Shown in pieces: positions 23,931-33,699 of a stretch of DNA of 64,000 nucleotides. The first letter of the stretch is position 1, and each line of letters opens with the position of its first letter. Made by a program: the position numbers and the translations under genes. Source of the DNA: Thalassia testudinum. Lineage: Eukaryota > Streptophyta > Magnoliopsida > Alismatales > Hydrocharitaceae. A model generated the notes under the pieces. That model made no database searches. It worked only from the letters and a program-made list of their open reading frames with translations, and was not told the origin of the DNA. The stretch covers positions 19,141,501 to 19,205,500 of the forward strand of contig JAZHRO010000054.1 of assembly GCA_037157565.1 (NCBI GenBank), written 5' to 3'.

Positions 23931-25405
23931 TCACGATTGCTTGGAGGACGAGCTGTGTTGACGGAGTGCCCGGAAGAGGATGGTGAGATGTTGGACGAGG
24001 GACAATGGGGCTGGAGGATGAAGCAAGGCGATGTCGCAGTAAGATTCGTTTCCCGAATGGTGGTGAGAAGACAACTACGAGATGCTCTACAAAAGGGGTG
24101 AGAAGGTGGATAAAATTTTGATTTTTTTAACTCTAGAGTAGCATCCCGGGTTTGGAACTAGCTCCTTAGAGTTTTGGAGAGGGTGAGCGAAGAAGAGACG
24201 CGATGGTGAAATATGTGGTAGGATTGGCCCTTTTATAGATATAAAAATGAGGGTAGAAAGGTCATTTTAAAGCTTAAACACTAATATCAGGTCTTTAGTG
24301 ATGTTTATGAGTGTCACTGTAGCCACACAATGATAAAGCAATGTGTGCATCCTTCACCGTGCAATGGAGATCGGAGCACTCTCGTGCGGCCACGTCACAC
24401 ACTCTTCTTCTTTAGCCCTTCGCGTGCTTAATCACGTCCAATCAACATTAGTCGTCCGATTATCTGATCAGGCAGCTTAGAAGACGTGCGCCTCTTCACC
24501 TTACTACGCGTGCGATCGTGAGTGATCACGCACGTGTAGCACGCTTGCCATCCAGCAGACCTAACGCTGCCACGTAGCCGAATCCTCGTCGCACGATGTG
24601 CATCGCACGACCCAATTGAGTGCACCACTCTTCTTCGCAAATTAGATCCCCCTCGTCGTAGCTTAAGCGAGCATTGCCTTCTCTTGATCTGAGGTCAAGA
24701 CCACTGCGCTATCCCTTCAAGTGTGTCACGTTTAGGAATTAAGGCTCGAGCTCCCGCAACCGTTGGATGGGGATCAACAGTTGGGCTTGATCGTGCGGTA
24801 AGATTGGCGTGGTGCGCAAAGGATTGTTGGATGAAGATTCAACGGTCCACAACACTTGTTGGAGACACCTTTAGGAAGGAAGGGCACTGTGGATAGTTGT
24901 GGGCACCTTAGATGATGTTACGTGGCATCATCTAAGCTGTCCAACTTCTTTTGCTCATAGTTGATGCCACAGACATCGGATTGAATCGATATTCGGGCCA
25001 TTGGGTTGCGATTGTCGATCTGAATCTATCTGTACTGTTGGATTTAACATCTGAGGTCTAGATTTTCACCACCTTATCCCTTGACCTCTGATCTTTCTCG
25101 AACTACATCTGATGCTACGAAAGTCAGATTAGGGCGATCTTGGAGGCATTGGACTCTGATCGTCGCGCTGATTAGATCCGTACAATTGAATCTTCAATTC
25201 GATGCTTAGATAAATATCTTCCTATCCTCTTACCACAAAAAGAGTAAATTAACATATAATTTGTACAATTTATTCTAAATGCAGAATGATGCATGCTATG
25301 TAATATTTATAATGTTGAATGTAATTATACACCTAAAATCATACATTAATAGATAATTTATGTGAAATAAATATGTCTACATCACTCAGCAACCAACCCC
25401 ACCCC
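23931..25405. other. non-coding stretch with CCGTTGGAT-type phrases
   Basis: GC-richer DNA with facing phrases such as accgttggatgggg and gattcaacggtcc near 24755-24855. Phrases of this type are frequent in plant LTR-retrotransposon leaders. No termini or coding frame found, so identity remains open. 25205-25405 is AT-rich up to the target duplication acccc. Confidence 0.3.
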
Positions 25406-25960
25406 ACCCCTGTAACGAGCGCGTGCCCCAGACGCCTTTTAAGACGTCTGGGAGGTGGCCCAGACGTCGGACCAGACGTCTGGGATCACATCCAGACGTC
25501 TGACCAGACGTCCGGGATCGTTTACAGACGTCTGGAGAACAGTTATGTTCGCACGGGAGATTCGTCTGCGCGCCTATGCGTGCAGACCTGCGATTCCTCT
25601 CTCTCTCTCTCTGCGGCTGCAGGCGCGCTGCGACCACCTTCTCTCTCCTCCTCGCGCGGCCTTAAAAGGGCGCGCCTCCCCTCCCGTCTCCACCGTCTCC
25701 TCCTTCTTCTCCTTCCTGTGCGCGAGAGCGAGCGGACGCGAGGGCGGCAGCGGCAGCGGCAGCCGCAGTGAGCGCGGAGGAGGTGCGGCGTGCGAGGGCG
25801 GGGCTCTGCCATGAGGGCGAGCTCGCCGGAGCGGCTTGGCCGGCCGGCGGAGGGCGCAGGGGGCGCGGAGCGACGCGGAGAGGGACCTGCTGCGGGCTGA
25901 GCAGCAGACGCGCGAGGTGCGACGCGGGCGGCGTCGCGAGCGGAGGCCGAGCAGGGTTCT

Positions 25961-25984
25961 GATTCTGGAAAAATTTCCAGAATC
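25961..25984 (+). other. conserved LTR-A hairpin
   Basis: Perfect inverted repeat with 11-base arms (gattctggaaa and tttccagaatc) and a 2-base centre, just before the second GACGTC array. Confidence 0.65.
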
Positions 25985-26298
25985 AGACGTCTGGGTTGAT
26001 AGCCAGACGGCAAGGTCGACGTCTGTAAGATCATACAGACGTCTGAAAGGTGAGTTTCCGCTTTCTTCTTCCTTCTTGTCGACTGACCGTACTGAGGGAG
26101 GGGGGTTGGCTGTGCGCAGGTTCGCTGATTCGCCATCCTTTGCGAATCAGACGTCATGAAGTTGTACCAGACGGCGGGAGTGATCTACAGACGTCCGTGT
26201 GGACCATCGGACGTCTGGGGTATAGGACAGACGTCCCCGCAGACTTCTGGACGTCCGGGGAACCAAGCTGAACAGGTAATTCTCTGATCCACCGTTTA

Positions 26299-26326
26299 AG
26301 ACGTCTGGAAGGAGTTCCAGACGTCT
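26299..26326 (+). other. 28-bp palindrome AGACGTCTGGAA-N4-TTCCAGACGTCT
   Basis: Twelve-base arms pair perfectly around ggag. The same palindrome with spacer gatg occurs at 34527-34554 in the sister copy. It combines two GACGTC cores with a GGAA/TTCC pair. Confidence 0.7.
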
Positions 26327-26612
26327 GATTTTGCACAGTATTGTCTTTCTCGACCCGTTTAGGGCCCGTTTGGGCTCCGTTTTCCGCGATTCGAGTTGCG
26401 TTCGTTTCAGAATTAATTCCTCTACCCGCCTACAGTAGCTATACACTGTTCTGAGACACTCCTTGTGTTTGATCCTTGTGATAGGACCTCGTTCGGTTGC
26501 AGTCTTGAGAGTCGCGGAGGCACGCGGGATTCCCGATCACGCCCCCACTACTCCCGTTGTACCTGGTAGAGTGGCTTTAAGTATTAATAAAATCTGTTAA
26601 AGTATGGAACCA

Positions 26613-26762
26613 TAACTAGAACCTAGGGCATTGCATGAATCCTAGGAATGAGAAATATATGGAATGATAGCTCCTAGGTGTTGCATGAATCCTAGGGCCG
26701 GAAAACTAGATTGTATGATAGATCCTAGGATATGGCATGAATCCTAGGGTGGAAAAACTAGT
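26613..26762 (+). repeat. threefold tandem-like repeat inside LTR-A
   Basis: Three units of about 45-55 bases, each with 'gcatgaatcctagg' followed by a gaaaactag-like segment and 'tagatcctagg'. The same triplication occurs at about 34850-34996. The copy at 14365 has only a reduced version near 15585-15620. Confidence 0.7.
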
Positions 26763-27263
26763 GGAATGTATATTACTGCAGTCTTGGAAAATTGGAAAAG
26801 AATATATAAAGCTGCCTATAAATTTAATTAACAGCTGCCTGTTATGAATAAAGAAACATGTTTGAGATCATGGATTTTGAGAATGTGAATCTGGAAAGTG
26901 AAACATATGATGTTCTGAGATAAAGAGCTGGAACCCTACGGGGAATTAGGAGTGGAACTCCTGGAAAGAAAAAGGAATGGAACTGAGATGTAGTTTGTAC
27001 TGTCTCTTGGGTACGCAGTACCAAGGGAAGTACCTGTACCTGCTTAGTGCAGAGTGGGGCCAGCCGCCCCAGGGACCTGGGGTTAGGATTGGCCGCTCTG
27101 TACCGACTTGTTGGCCCTCGTGTACGTAGTACCGAGGAGAGCTAGTAGTGTTAGGAGAGTACTAGCTACCCCACGGGCCCCGGGGTTCTGCTAGCCTCCT
27201 TCACCGACTTGTTAGGCCCACTAGGGCAAACCAGGGTAGTCAGGCGAGGGTGCGCGGACTGTG

Positions 27264-27331
27264 GAGGGGCAAGGCCCCAGTTTGGTTACTGTGGAGGGGT
27301 TGGACCCCTGTTACTGAGAGGGCTCTGCCCT
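27264..27331 (+). other. three consecutive mini-hairpins in LTR-A
   Basis: ggggc-aag-gcccc (27266-27278), aggggt-tgg-acccct (27295-27309) and agggc-tct-gccct (27319-27331). Equivalent triplets with different loops or arms occur at 10381-10447, 16190-16251 and 35512-35578, and in decayed form at 287-347. Confidence 0.65.
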
Positions 27332-28114
27332 GGTTTCGTGCTGTGCTTTGGACGCACCCGTTAACGGAAACGACTGACCGCGTGCCAGTGCGGGCTAGCT
27401 ATCTGTGCGTTTATCACGCGTGCCGTAGTCACCGTTACGTTTGTCAGTGACCTTGGGGTGGTTGACTGAGGGTAGGATCACCACGGGGGACTCTCCCGGC
27501 CAGGAGAGCACCACGTGCTACTTCTACTTTTGGAAAAGACTGCAATCAAGATCGTTCCCACGAGGACATTCGAGATCAAGTAAAGGATTTGAGAAATAAA
27601 TGAAATAGTGAGAAAAATTGAAAGATGTGAATAAAGGAAGTAATAGAACATAACAGCTACTGTACACTCTACTGTTGCCTTTAGTTAGTTTGCCACTCTA
27701 CTCAGCGTTTTGCTGACGTGTTACACTCGTTACCTTTTTCAGGACCAGGTGTTGAGCAGCCAGGGTCGGCGGCTGCAGAGGACGCTGGGCCGAGTAGGGT
27801 CCAGTAGAGTTACCACAGCTTTTGTACCCCTTTTTGTTTCTGTTCTAGTGAGTAGTTTTTGTTTCCGCTGTACCTTCTTTACCTGTAGTTCTTGTTATAT
27901 GATAAATGCTGTTTTACTGTTGTGGTGGTACCTACTGTAGTAGTTTCTTTCCTTACTGCTGTACTTTCTTACTGTTAGTTATATTCATGCTGAATGTGGT
28001 TTATTTTACTGTCTTTTGGTTACTTCCTCGTTGGACGACTAGGTCTTGGGATTAGTCGAGTCGGTCTGGTTCTCGTGTCTCGTAGGGACTCGGGAACCGG
28101 ATCGTTACAACCCC

Positions 28115-28545
28115 CCAACTCGAAAGAAAAATCTGAATTGCACAAACTCGCTGATTTCTTTAATTTTCTCTTCAATTTCCAAAACACATACACCACTGTG
28201 CAATCTATATTACCAACCACAAATGTCCGAGAAGAAATATCATGGTGGCAGCTATCTGCAGGAGAAAAGGTCCTTGCTTTCTCCCTCAAACATAGCCAAA
28301 TATCATGGGTAGTAACTATCTGCAGGTGCTACATGGATCTGAATGTTGGACAATCAATTCAACGCATGCACAAGAAAAGATACGGACGTGCACGTAAGGA
28401 CACACAAGAAAAGTTCAAATCCAAAATGAGAACACGAGGAAAAACGATACTTTCGAACCAATAAAAGGTAAAATAATAGATACTCGTTTGAAATAGTTCA
28501 AGTATCTAGAAAGAAGGAACCTGATACTTTAATTAGAAAGTGAGA
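28115..28545. other. target DNA between LTR-A and retroposon
   Basis: No firm gene. A segment of about 25 bases (atcatgg...ctatctgcagg) is repeated at about 28239 and 28303. On the minus strand this DNA continues the possible host locus described at 38374-38600 once the insertions are removed. Confidence 0.35.
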
Positions 28546-28559
28546 GGTTAGATAAGGAT

Positions 28560-29580
28560 TTTTTTTTTTTTTTAAATAAACATTTCATTGGAAGAGTCAA
28601 TACAAGTAACTCAACTCAAAGGGGAAAGAAGAGATGGAGAAACCTCACCTACGAAGGGGAAAATATGCCCTGTAGAAACAGGGGAATTCAAAAATAAAAA
28701 ACAAGAGAAAAAATAAAGGAAAAGAAAAAGAAAATATCTAGAGATCGAGAATCAGACGATCTCCTGAAGAAGATCAACCTCATACTCGTAGAACGATGAA
28801 GCACCAACGGGATAAAAATCTCGAAGACTGCATTAACAAGTTTACTTAATAGAAAGGAACTTTACATGTGTTAGGAAAACTCAACCGTGATAAACACGGT
28901 ATCACACGTGATCCCAAATGCAACAAAACAACAAAAAAGAAAGAAAAAGAAGACCAAATCACTACAACAAATTAAGACCACACACAGTGACAAGCAAACC
29001 AACACCCGCTCCTTCAACAGCCAACGTTGGCCATGCCAAGCTCCCCACCGCACGTAGAGCATCGCGCTACAGCAACCACCAACTGCCACGGCACGTCGCA
29101 TTGCTGCCCATCATGCCGCAACCCAACACACCTTAGCATGCCAGACCAACAATGCCACAGCAAGCCTTGGCAGGCTGGACTGAACACCCAAGCGCTCCAA
29201 ACTAGTCCGTCGCATCGCCGGCAAACCACGGCACAGCTCGCCAATCTGAACGCCAAGGTACTCCTTGCGGTCCGTCGCTGCTCACCGCACCTTAGCAATT
29301 GCAGCAAGTCAGACCACCATACACGGCACAACGCGTCACAACCGCACGTCGGAAAGCTGAATGCATCCCTCCATACCACGGCTACGCATGTCGACGCAAC
29401 GTGTCCAGCCACCACGAGAGATAGGAGGCCACGCATGTCGAAGAGGAAGTGCACTCGATGTAGGGGAGAGGTCTGGGGGGAAGGAAAGGGTGATTCGGAG
29501 GCGAGGGGGGCTTCGATCAGCCACGTACGGCCGATCGAAGCCCAGGCTTCTCGAAGGTAGAAAACGCTCGCAGAGGGGAG
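28560..29580 (-). mobile_element. poly(A)-tailed retroposon (non-autonomous LINE-like or processed copy)
   Basis: A run of about 15 T at 28559-28573 (a poly(A) tail on the minus strand) and the far edge at 29580 are bracketed by an exact 14-bp direct repeat, ggttagataaggat (28546-28559 and 29581-29594). Long target duplications plus a tail at one side are the hallmark of target-primed reverse transcription. The minus-strand 3' end, ...CCAATGAAATGTTTATTTAAA then poly(A), resembles plant LINE tails. The 5' half is GC-rich and encodes no protein I recognise; the long minus frame (29014-29619) starts outside the element and lacks family motifs. It could be a truncated LINE, a LINE-mobilised non-coding RNA or a processed pseudogene. 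Confidence 0.7.
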
Positions 29581-30320
29581 GGTTAGATAAGGATGTTGAA
29601 TAGAGGGGCAAATGAACATTAAAAGAGTGCAGAAAAATAACTAGTTAGAAGGTAGTTGTTTGGTTAGATTTAGCATGAAGTTGCTGTGGATTCCCTACTA
29701 GGAGGGGATGACGTAATAAATTGCAGAATAGAATATAAACAATCTTACAAAAAATTCAATCACACAATGTACACAATTATTTTTAGGTGAAAATCCAAAC
29801 CGGGTGAAAACCACCACCTAACCCTCTTGAGTTAGGATTTTCCGATCAACCAAGTTGATCAAATCCACTAAACGAATCACTTAAACGAGGGTGATTCAAC
29901 CTCACTTACAACCACGCTACTTTATATGAGGGTAGCGTATCTCAAATCCCTTCTCTTCACGAGAAGGATTTTGTCCCACGAAGGAGATGGGAATTCGCAA
30001 AGTGAATACCCAATCAAATAACAAAGATAAAATAAACAACAATCCTATAGAGCCAACAAAGTAATATTTAACCTAAGCTTATATAGGAATTAAGATGCTT
30101 CCCTTTGCAAGGAGTGCGTTGATGACACGGATGTGTGAACTACACGACGACGCAACTTCGCTCTTGTAAACTACGACAGGAGAGCGGGTGTGCAAATGAT
30201 TGATGCTCTCTAGATGAAGAACTGGAGCTTGGAGAGCAAGAGCTTGCTTCTTAGGATCAAGAGACACAAAATGGTGTGAAAGTGTATTACTAGGTGTGTG
30301 TTGTGTGCAAGAGGTTCTCT

Positions 30321-30334
30321 TCTATTTATAGAGG
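30321..30334 (-). promoter_or_regulatory. copia LTR TATA box
   Basis: CCTCTATAAATAGA on the minus strand. Equivalents occur in the other copies at about 36788-36800, 42453-42466 and 61358-61370. It lies directly downstream of the GACGTC array in element sense. Confidence 0.75.
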
Positions 30335-30429
30335 CCTTAGGAAGGCTTTGGAAAGCTTCCATAGCCGTTGGGTGCAAAGCCCAAGAGAATCAGGCCGAAA
30401 TCTGGAACAATCGTTGCATTGACAGGGTT

Positions 30430-30985
30430 ATCAGACGTCTGATCCTGGCATCAGACGTCTGGAAGATCAGTTTAAGACATCTAGGATCAAAGTTAGACGT
30501 CTGATTTTAGGAGGGTTTCTTTCTGACTTGAATCAGATCTAAACAGGGTTCTAGTGCAAATCCATCAGACGACATACAGGACATCTCGTACTATGTCTGG
30601 ACGTCTGGAAACCTACTTTTTCGCGGGAATGGATTTCCAAGAGATTGCAACGGCTATAAGATCTCTGAAAAGAGATTTTGGGTCAGCTGAGGCAAAACGG
30701 TCACTTATCAGACGTTTGGAAACGCTTACGGACGTCTGATAAGGCTCTAACGGTCATATCCTATCGTGTTTGTTAAACTAGCCAGCGGTCCACTAATTGG
30801 ATGTCTAGCAAAATCATCAGACGTCTTCTAAGACGTCTGGACTAAGGTCTGGACGTCTGATTTCATCAGATAAAACTAAATAGGTCCAGCCTAAATGTTA
30901 TCGGACGTCTGAGTCAACAGTCAGACGTCTTAAAACTCATTATCAGACGTCTGATTTCGAGATTAGACATCTGAAAATGCTGTTT
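30430..30985 (-). repeat. GACGTC palindrome array of the copia LTR
   Basis: About eleven exact GACGTCT cores by eye count, plus one-base variants (agacatct, agacgttt), mostly written CAGACGTCTGA or GGACGTCTGG. The array occupies U3, just upstream of the TATA box. It is repeated in the LTRs at 36905-37435, 42570-43215 and 61490-61985. Confidence 0.8.
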
Positions 30986-31381
30986 GAATCCTATATTGGT
31001 TTTCTAAGTTTTCCACAGAAAACCTAAGTATCCTAGGGTTGTGCAGGTGTTCCTAGGACTACTGTTAGGGTACTTTGAGGCTCTTTAACATGATGTTCTA
31101 AGGAACAAAAAGAACAAGGAAATAAAGACAAAAATACATAAAAGAAATAAACAGAATTCTATCATATTCTTCTTGTCCTTCCATCTTCAATCTATCGCTC
31201 CTCGCGAATCTCCTCTTTTCTCCATCAAACTCCTCCAATCCTTCCTGGATGCGAGCTCGAACTCCGTCTAATCACGTCTCCATTTGCAATTTGCCTGAAA
31301 TCTAATACTCAAGTGCAAATGTTAAATGACACGTGCTTTGTTATCATCAAAACAAACAATCGCGGTGCACTAGCACCAACA

Positions 31382-31397
31382 ATCTCCCCCTTTTTGA
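31382..31397 (-). other. polypurine tract
   Basis: Minus strand AAAAAGGGGGAGAT abuts the LTR start TGTTGGTGC. This is the form usual in SIRE-type copia elements, where it primes plus-strand DNA synthesis. Confidence 0.8.
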
Positions 31398-31702
31398 TGA
31401 TGACAAAACCATAAATAATAATGCAAAAAAATCCTCCCCCTTTTTGACATTATCAAAAAGGTTTGAATGAGTTTAAATTTCCTATAATTCCCCCTTAAAA
31501 CATGCTCTTCTATGAATTTCTTTTAAAAGTAATGTCCCCCCCTTTTTTTAACAACAAGATAGCTATTATTTTTCTCCCCCGTACTAAAGAAAATTTAGCT
31601 AACTTGCAACTCCTCCTTAAAAATTGACAATTAGCTCATAATTTTTTAACTTCCCCTATCTAAATGCTAATAAAAAGATAGGGTAAAGAATTTTTACCTC
31701 AC

Positions 31703-33430
31703 CTACCATGGCCAATAAAATGGCCCAAATGGTGGTGGTGGATGCCACATCGGATGGGGCTCCCATCCGTAGCTTGGAGGCCCGAGTATTGGTGCTGGTC
31801 TCCAGTCTGGTGGTCGACGTGCGGCGGGTCCATCGTTTGTTCTTCGTCTCGTCGATCTTCTTGTTCTCCTTAGTCTACTCCTTGGTTCTCCCAACTCGAG
31901 TTGACTAGCCTTGAGCTTGTAAGTCCAGTCTTTTGTGCTGTAGTTATCCCTGAAACCTACAAAACAAGATTCCAATTCTTTCTTCGGTATCCAAGTGAGC
32001 TTCGATCTAGATCTATTAGCGGGTCTCCTTGATGGAGATCCTTTCTCAACCTTAGGGCTATAAAAATTATCTACTTTGTTGATTAATTTGTTAGAGTTTT
32101 CCCTAAGACATGCAATTTCTTTTTCTATAATATGCATCTTAGTTTTTAAATCAGAAATTTCTAACTTTAAACAATCAATTTCTTCAATCAATTTAGTATT
32201 TTCATTAATTAAATTTTTATTTTCTAATAACATGTTATTATCCTTAGGACTAGCTTCTATGTCCTTGAGTTATTTTTCTAACCTATCGTTTTCATTTTTA
32301 AGAAAACTAAGGTTTTTTTTAATATTTTTATTTTCTATCTTAAGTGTTTTACTAACTTCAAAAAGCTCATTAAATGCATCTTGTAAATCAAAATTTACCT
32401 CGTTGTCGGAGTCGCTTCCGCTTTCGCTGTCGCTATCACTTCCTCTAGCCATGAAGCCAAAGCAAGCGGTTTCTTCTTCTATAGACTTTTCTTCTTCCTC
32501 CGAGCTCGAATCGTCCCAAGTGAATTTAAACGCCTTCTTCTTAGATTTCTTCTCATTTTCCTTCTTCTTCACCTTTTTGAGAAGAGGGCACTCTGGTCGT
32601 AGGTGCCCTTTCTCATTGCAGTGATAGCAACGTCTCGGGCTTTCCTTCTCCTTTTTCTCTTTCTTTGATTTCCTACAAAACTTGGAAAATTTCTTAAGTA
32701 AAATTTTAAAGTCTTAGTCGTCGAAACTTACCTCGCTATCCGACGCGGCTTTGAAGGCGAGAGTCTTCTTCGATTTTGGCTCCGGTGTATCCTTCTTCTG
32801 CTTCAACTTTGTCTCGTAGGCCATTAGATTGCTTAGGAGATCTTCCATGTTGAGCTCCTCCACTTCGTTTGCCTCCTCGATGGCGGTGACTTTCTACTCC
32901 CACTCCGGTCCGAGGGAACGAAGAAGCTTCCCTTGAAGCTCCCCCTTGATGAAAGTATTTCCTAAAGCTTTCAAATTATTTACAATGAGAGTGAACCTAG
33001 TGTTCATCTCACTCAAAGATTCGTTAGGCTTCATAGAAAAAGATTCAAATTCTTGAGAAAGTAAATTTATTTTAGAGATTTTTACCTTAAAGGTACCTTC
33101 ATGAGTTACCTCAAGTGTGTGCCAAATCTCGTATGCGGTAACGCATTGCGAGATTCTGTTGAACTCCTCTGGGCTGAGCGTGCAGTAAAGAGCGTTCATG
33201 GTCTTCGCATTCAAAGAGAGCTCACGAATTTGTTGTTGCGAGTAGCCTCCCGTGGGTTTCTCTAGGATCTCAAATGGAGTCTCGCACCTGGCCAAAATCG
33301 TGAAGTCAATGGCTTGAAGCCAAGTCTTCATTCGCAGCTTCCAGTAGGGGTAGTTGCTCCCGTCGAAGAATGGCGGACGGGTCGTGGGCTGCCCCTCGGA
33401 GATTCGGATTGCGGAACTGCTCCCCTCCAT
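31703..33430 (-). pseudogene. copia Gag (UBN2 gag, CCHC knuckle, coiled coil), three stops
   Basis: One minus-strand frame of about 575 codons, broken by three in-frame stops (after GPEWE near 32894, after SFDD near 32717, after NDRLEK near 32270). Start chosen at MEGSSS (33430), near the primer site. N-terminal part: FFDGSNYPYWKLRMKTWLQA and SQCVTAYEIWHTLEVTHEGT, the UBN2 copia gag fold. Then a lysine-rich stretch, a CCHC knuckle CYHCNEKGHLRPEC (about 32582-32632), an acidic Ser/Glu/Asp segment, a long coiled coil (KTLKIENKNIKKN ... LIEEIDCLKLEISDL), and a proline/tryptophan-rich end. Gag packages element RNA in virus-like particles. The frame ends in its own stop without running into protease, in agreement with loss of pol. 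Confidence 0.85.
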
Positions 33431-33467
33431 GATCTTCTTGCCAGGTGTTACTCTGATTAGCAAGAAC

Positions 33468-33481
33468 CTGCTCTAATACCA
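33468..33481 (-). other. primer binding site (tRNA-Met type)
   Basis: Minus strand TGGTATTAGAGCAG lies two bases from the 5' LTR end, matching the usual copia primer site TGGTATCAGAGC with one change. Confidence 0.8.
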
Positions 33482-33699
33482 ATTGTGGATTCCCTACTAA
33501 GAGGGGGTGACGTAATAAACTGCGGAATAGAATATGAACAATCTCACAAAAAATTTTAATCACACAATGTACGCAATTATTTCTAGGTGGAAACCCAAAC
33601 TGGGTGAAAATCACCACCTAACCCTCTCGAGTTAGGATTTTTCGATCAACCAAGTTGATCAAATCCACTAAATGAATCACTTAAACTAGGGTGATTCAA

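Larger units (their letters stand above)
25438..26327 (+). repeat. GACGTC palindrome arrays of LTR-A
   Basis: Two clusters (25438-25535 and 25985-26327) together carry about sixteen GACGTC cores by eye count, most as AGACGTCTGG or CAGACGTCTGA. Many come in facing pairs 15-25 bases apart. GACGTC is the C-box/CRE-type core bound by plant bZIP factors; binding here is inference. The same motifs recur in the other LTR-A copies and in the copia LTRs. Confidence 0.8.
25411..28109 (+). mobile_element. solo LTR-A, plus orientation
   Basis: The 2699-bp unit starts tgtaacgagc and ends atcgttaca, flanked by exact 5-bp duplications acccc (25406-25410 and 28110-28114). The ends form a short inverted repeat (TGTAACGA / TCGTTACA). 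Layout: GACGTC array (25438-25535), CT-rich and GC-rich promoter region, hairpin 25961-25984, second GACGTC array (25985-26327) ending in a 28-bp palindrome, three 'gaatcctagg' repeats (26613-26762), mini-hairpins (27264-27331), and the conserved tail. It is closest to the copy at 33700. Open frames over the GACGTC arrays are not conserved between copies and are not called as genes. Confidence 0.9.
29685..31381 (-). repeat. 3' LTR of the TR-GAG element
   Basis: In element sense it starts TGTTGGTGCTAG and ends GGAATCCACA. The upstream (U3) part, 30430-30985, is a GACGTC array. A TATA box follows at 30321-30334, then R/U5. Confidence 0.85.

Noticed and set aside
25543..26157. long minus-strand frame over LTR-A (204 codons) and similar frames at 33702-34821
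   Set aside because: GC-rich leader and palindromic GACGTC repeats keep several frames open at once; the frames do not correspond with a shared stop or start among the four LTR copies.
29014..29619. 201-codon minus-strand frame in the retroposon
   Set aside because: The frame begins outside the element, beyond the target duplication, and contains no recognised domain.
31708..32624. plus-strand frames over the copia gag
   Set aside because: Antisense shadows of the gag frame, rich in Ser/Leu from complementary Glu/Lys codons.
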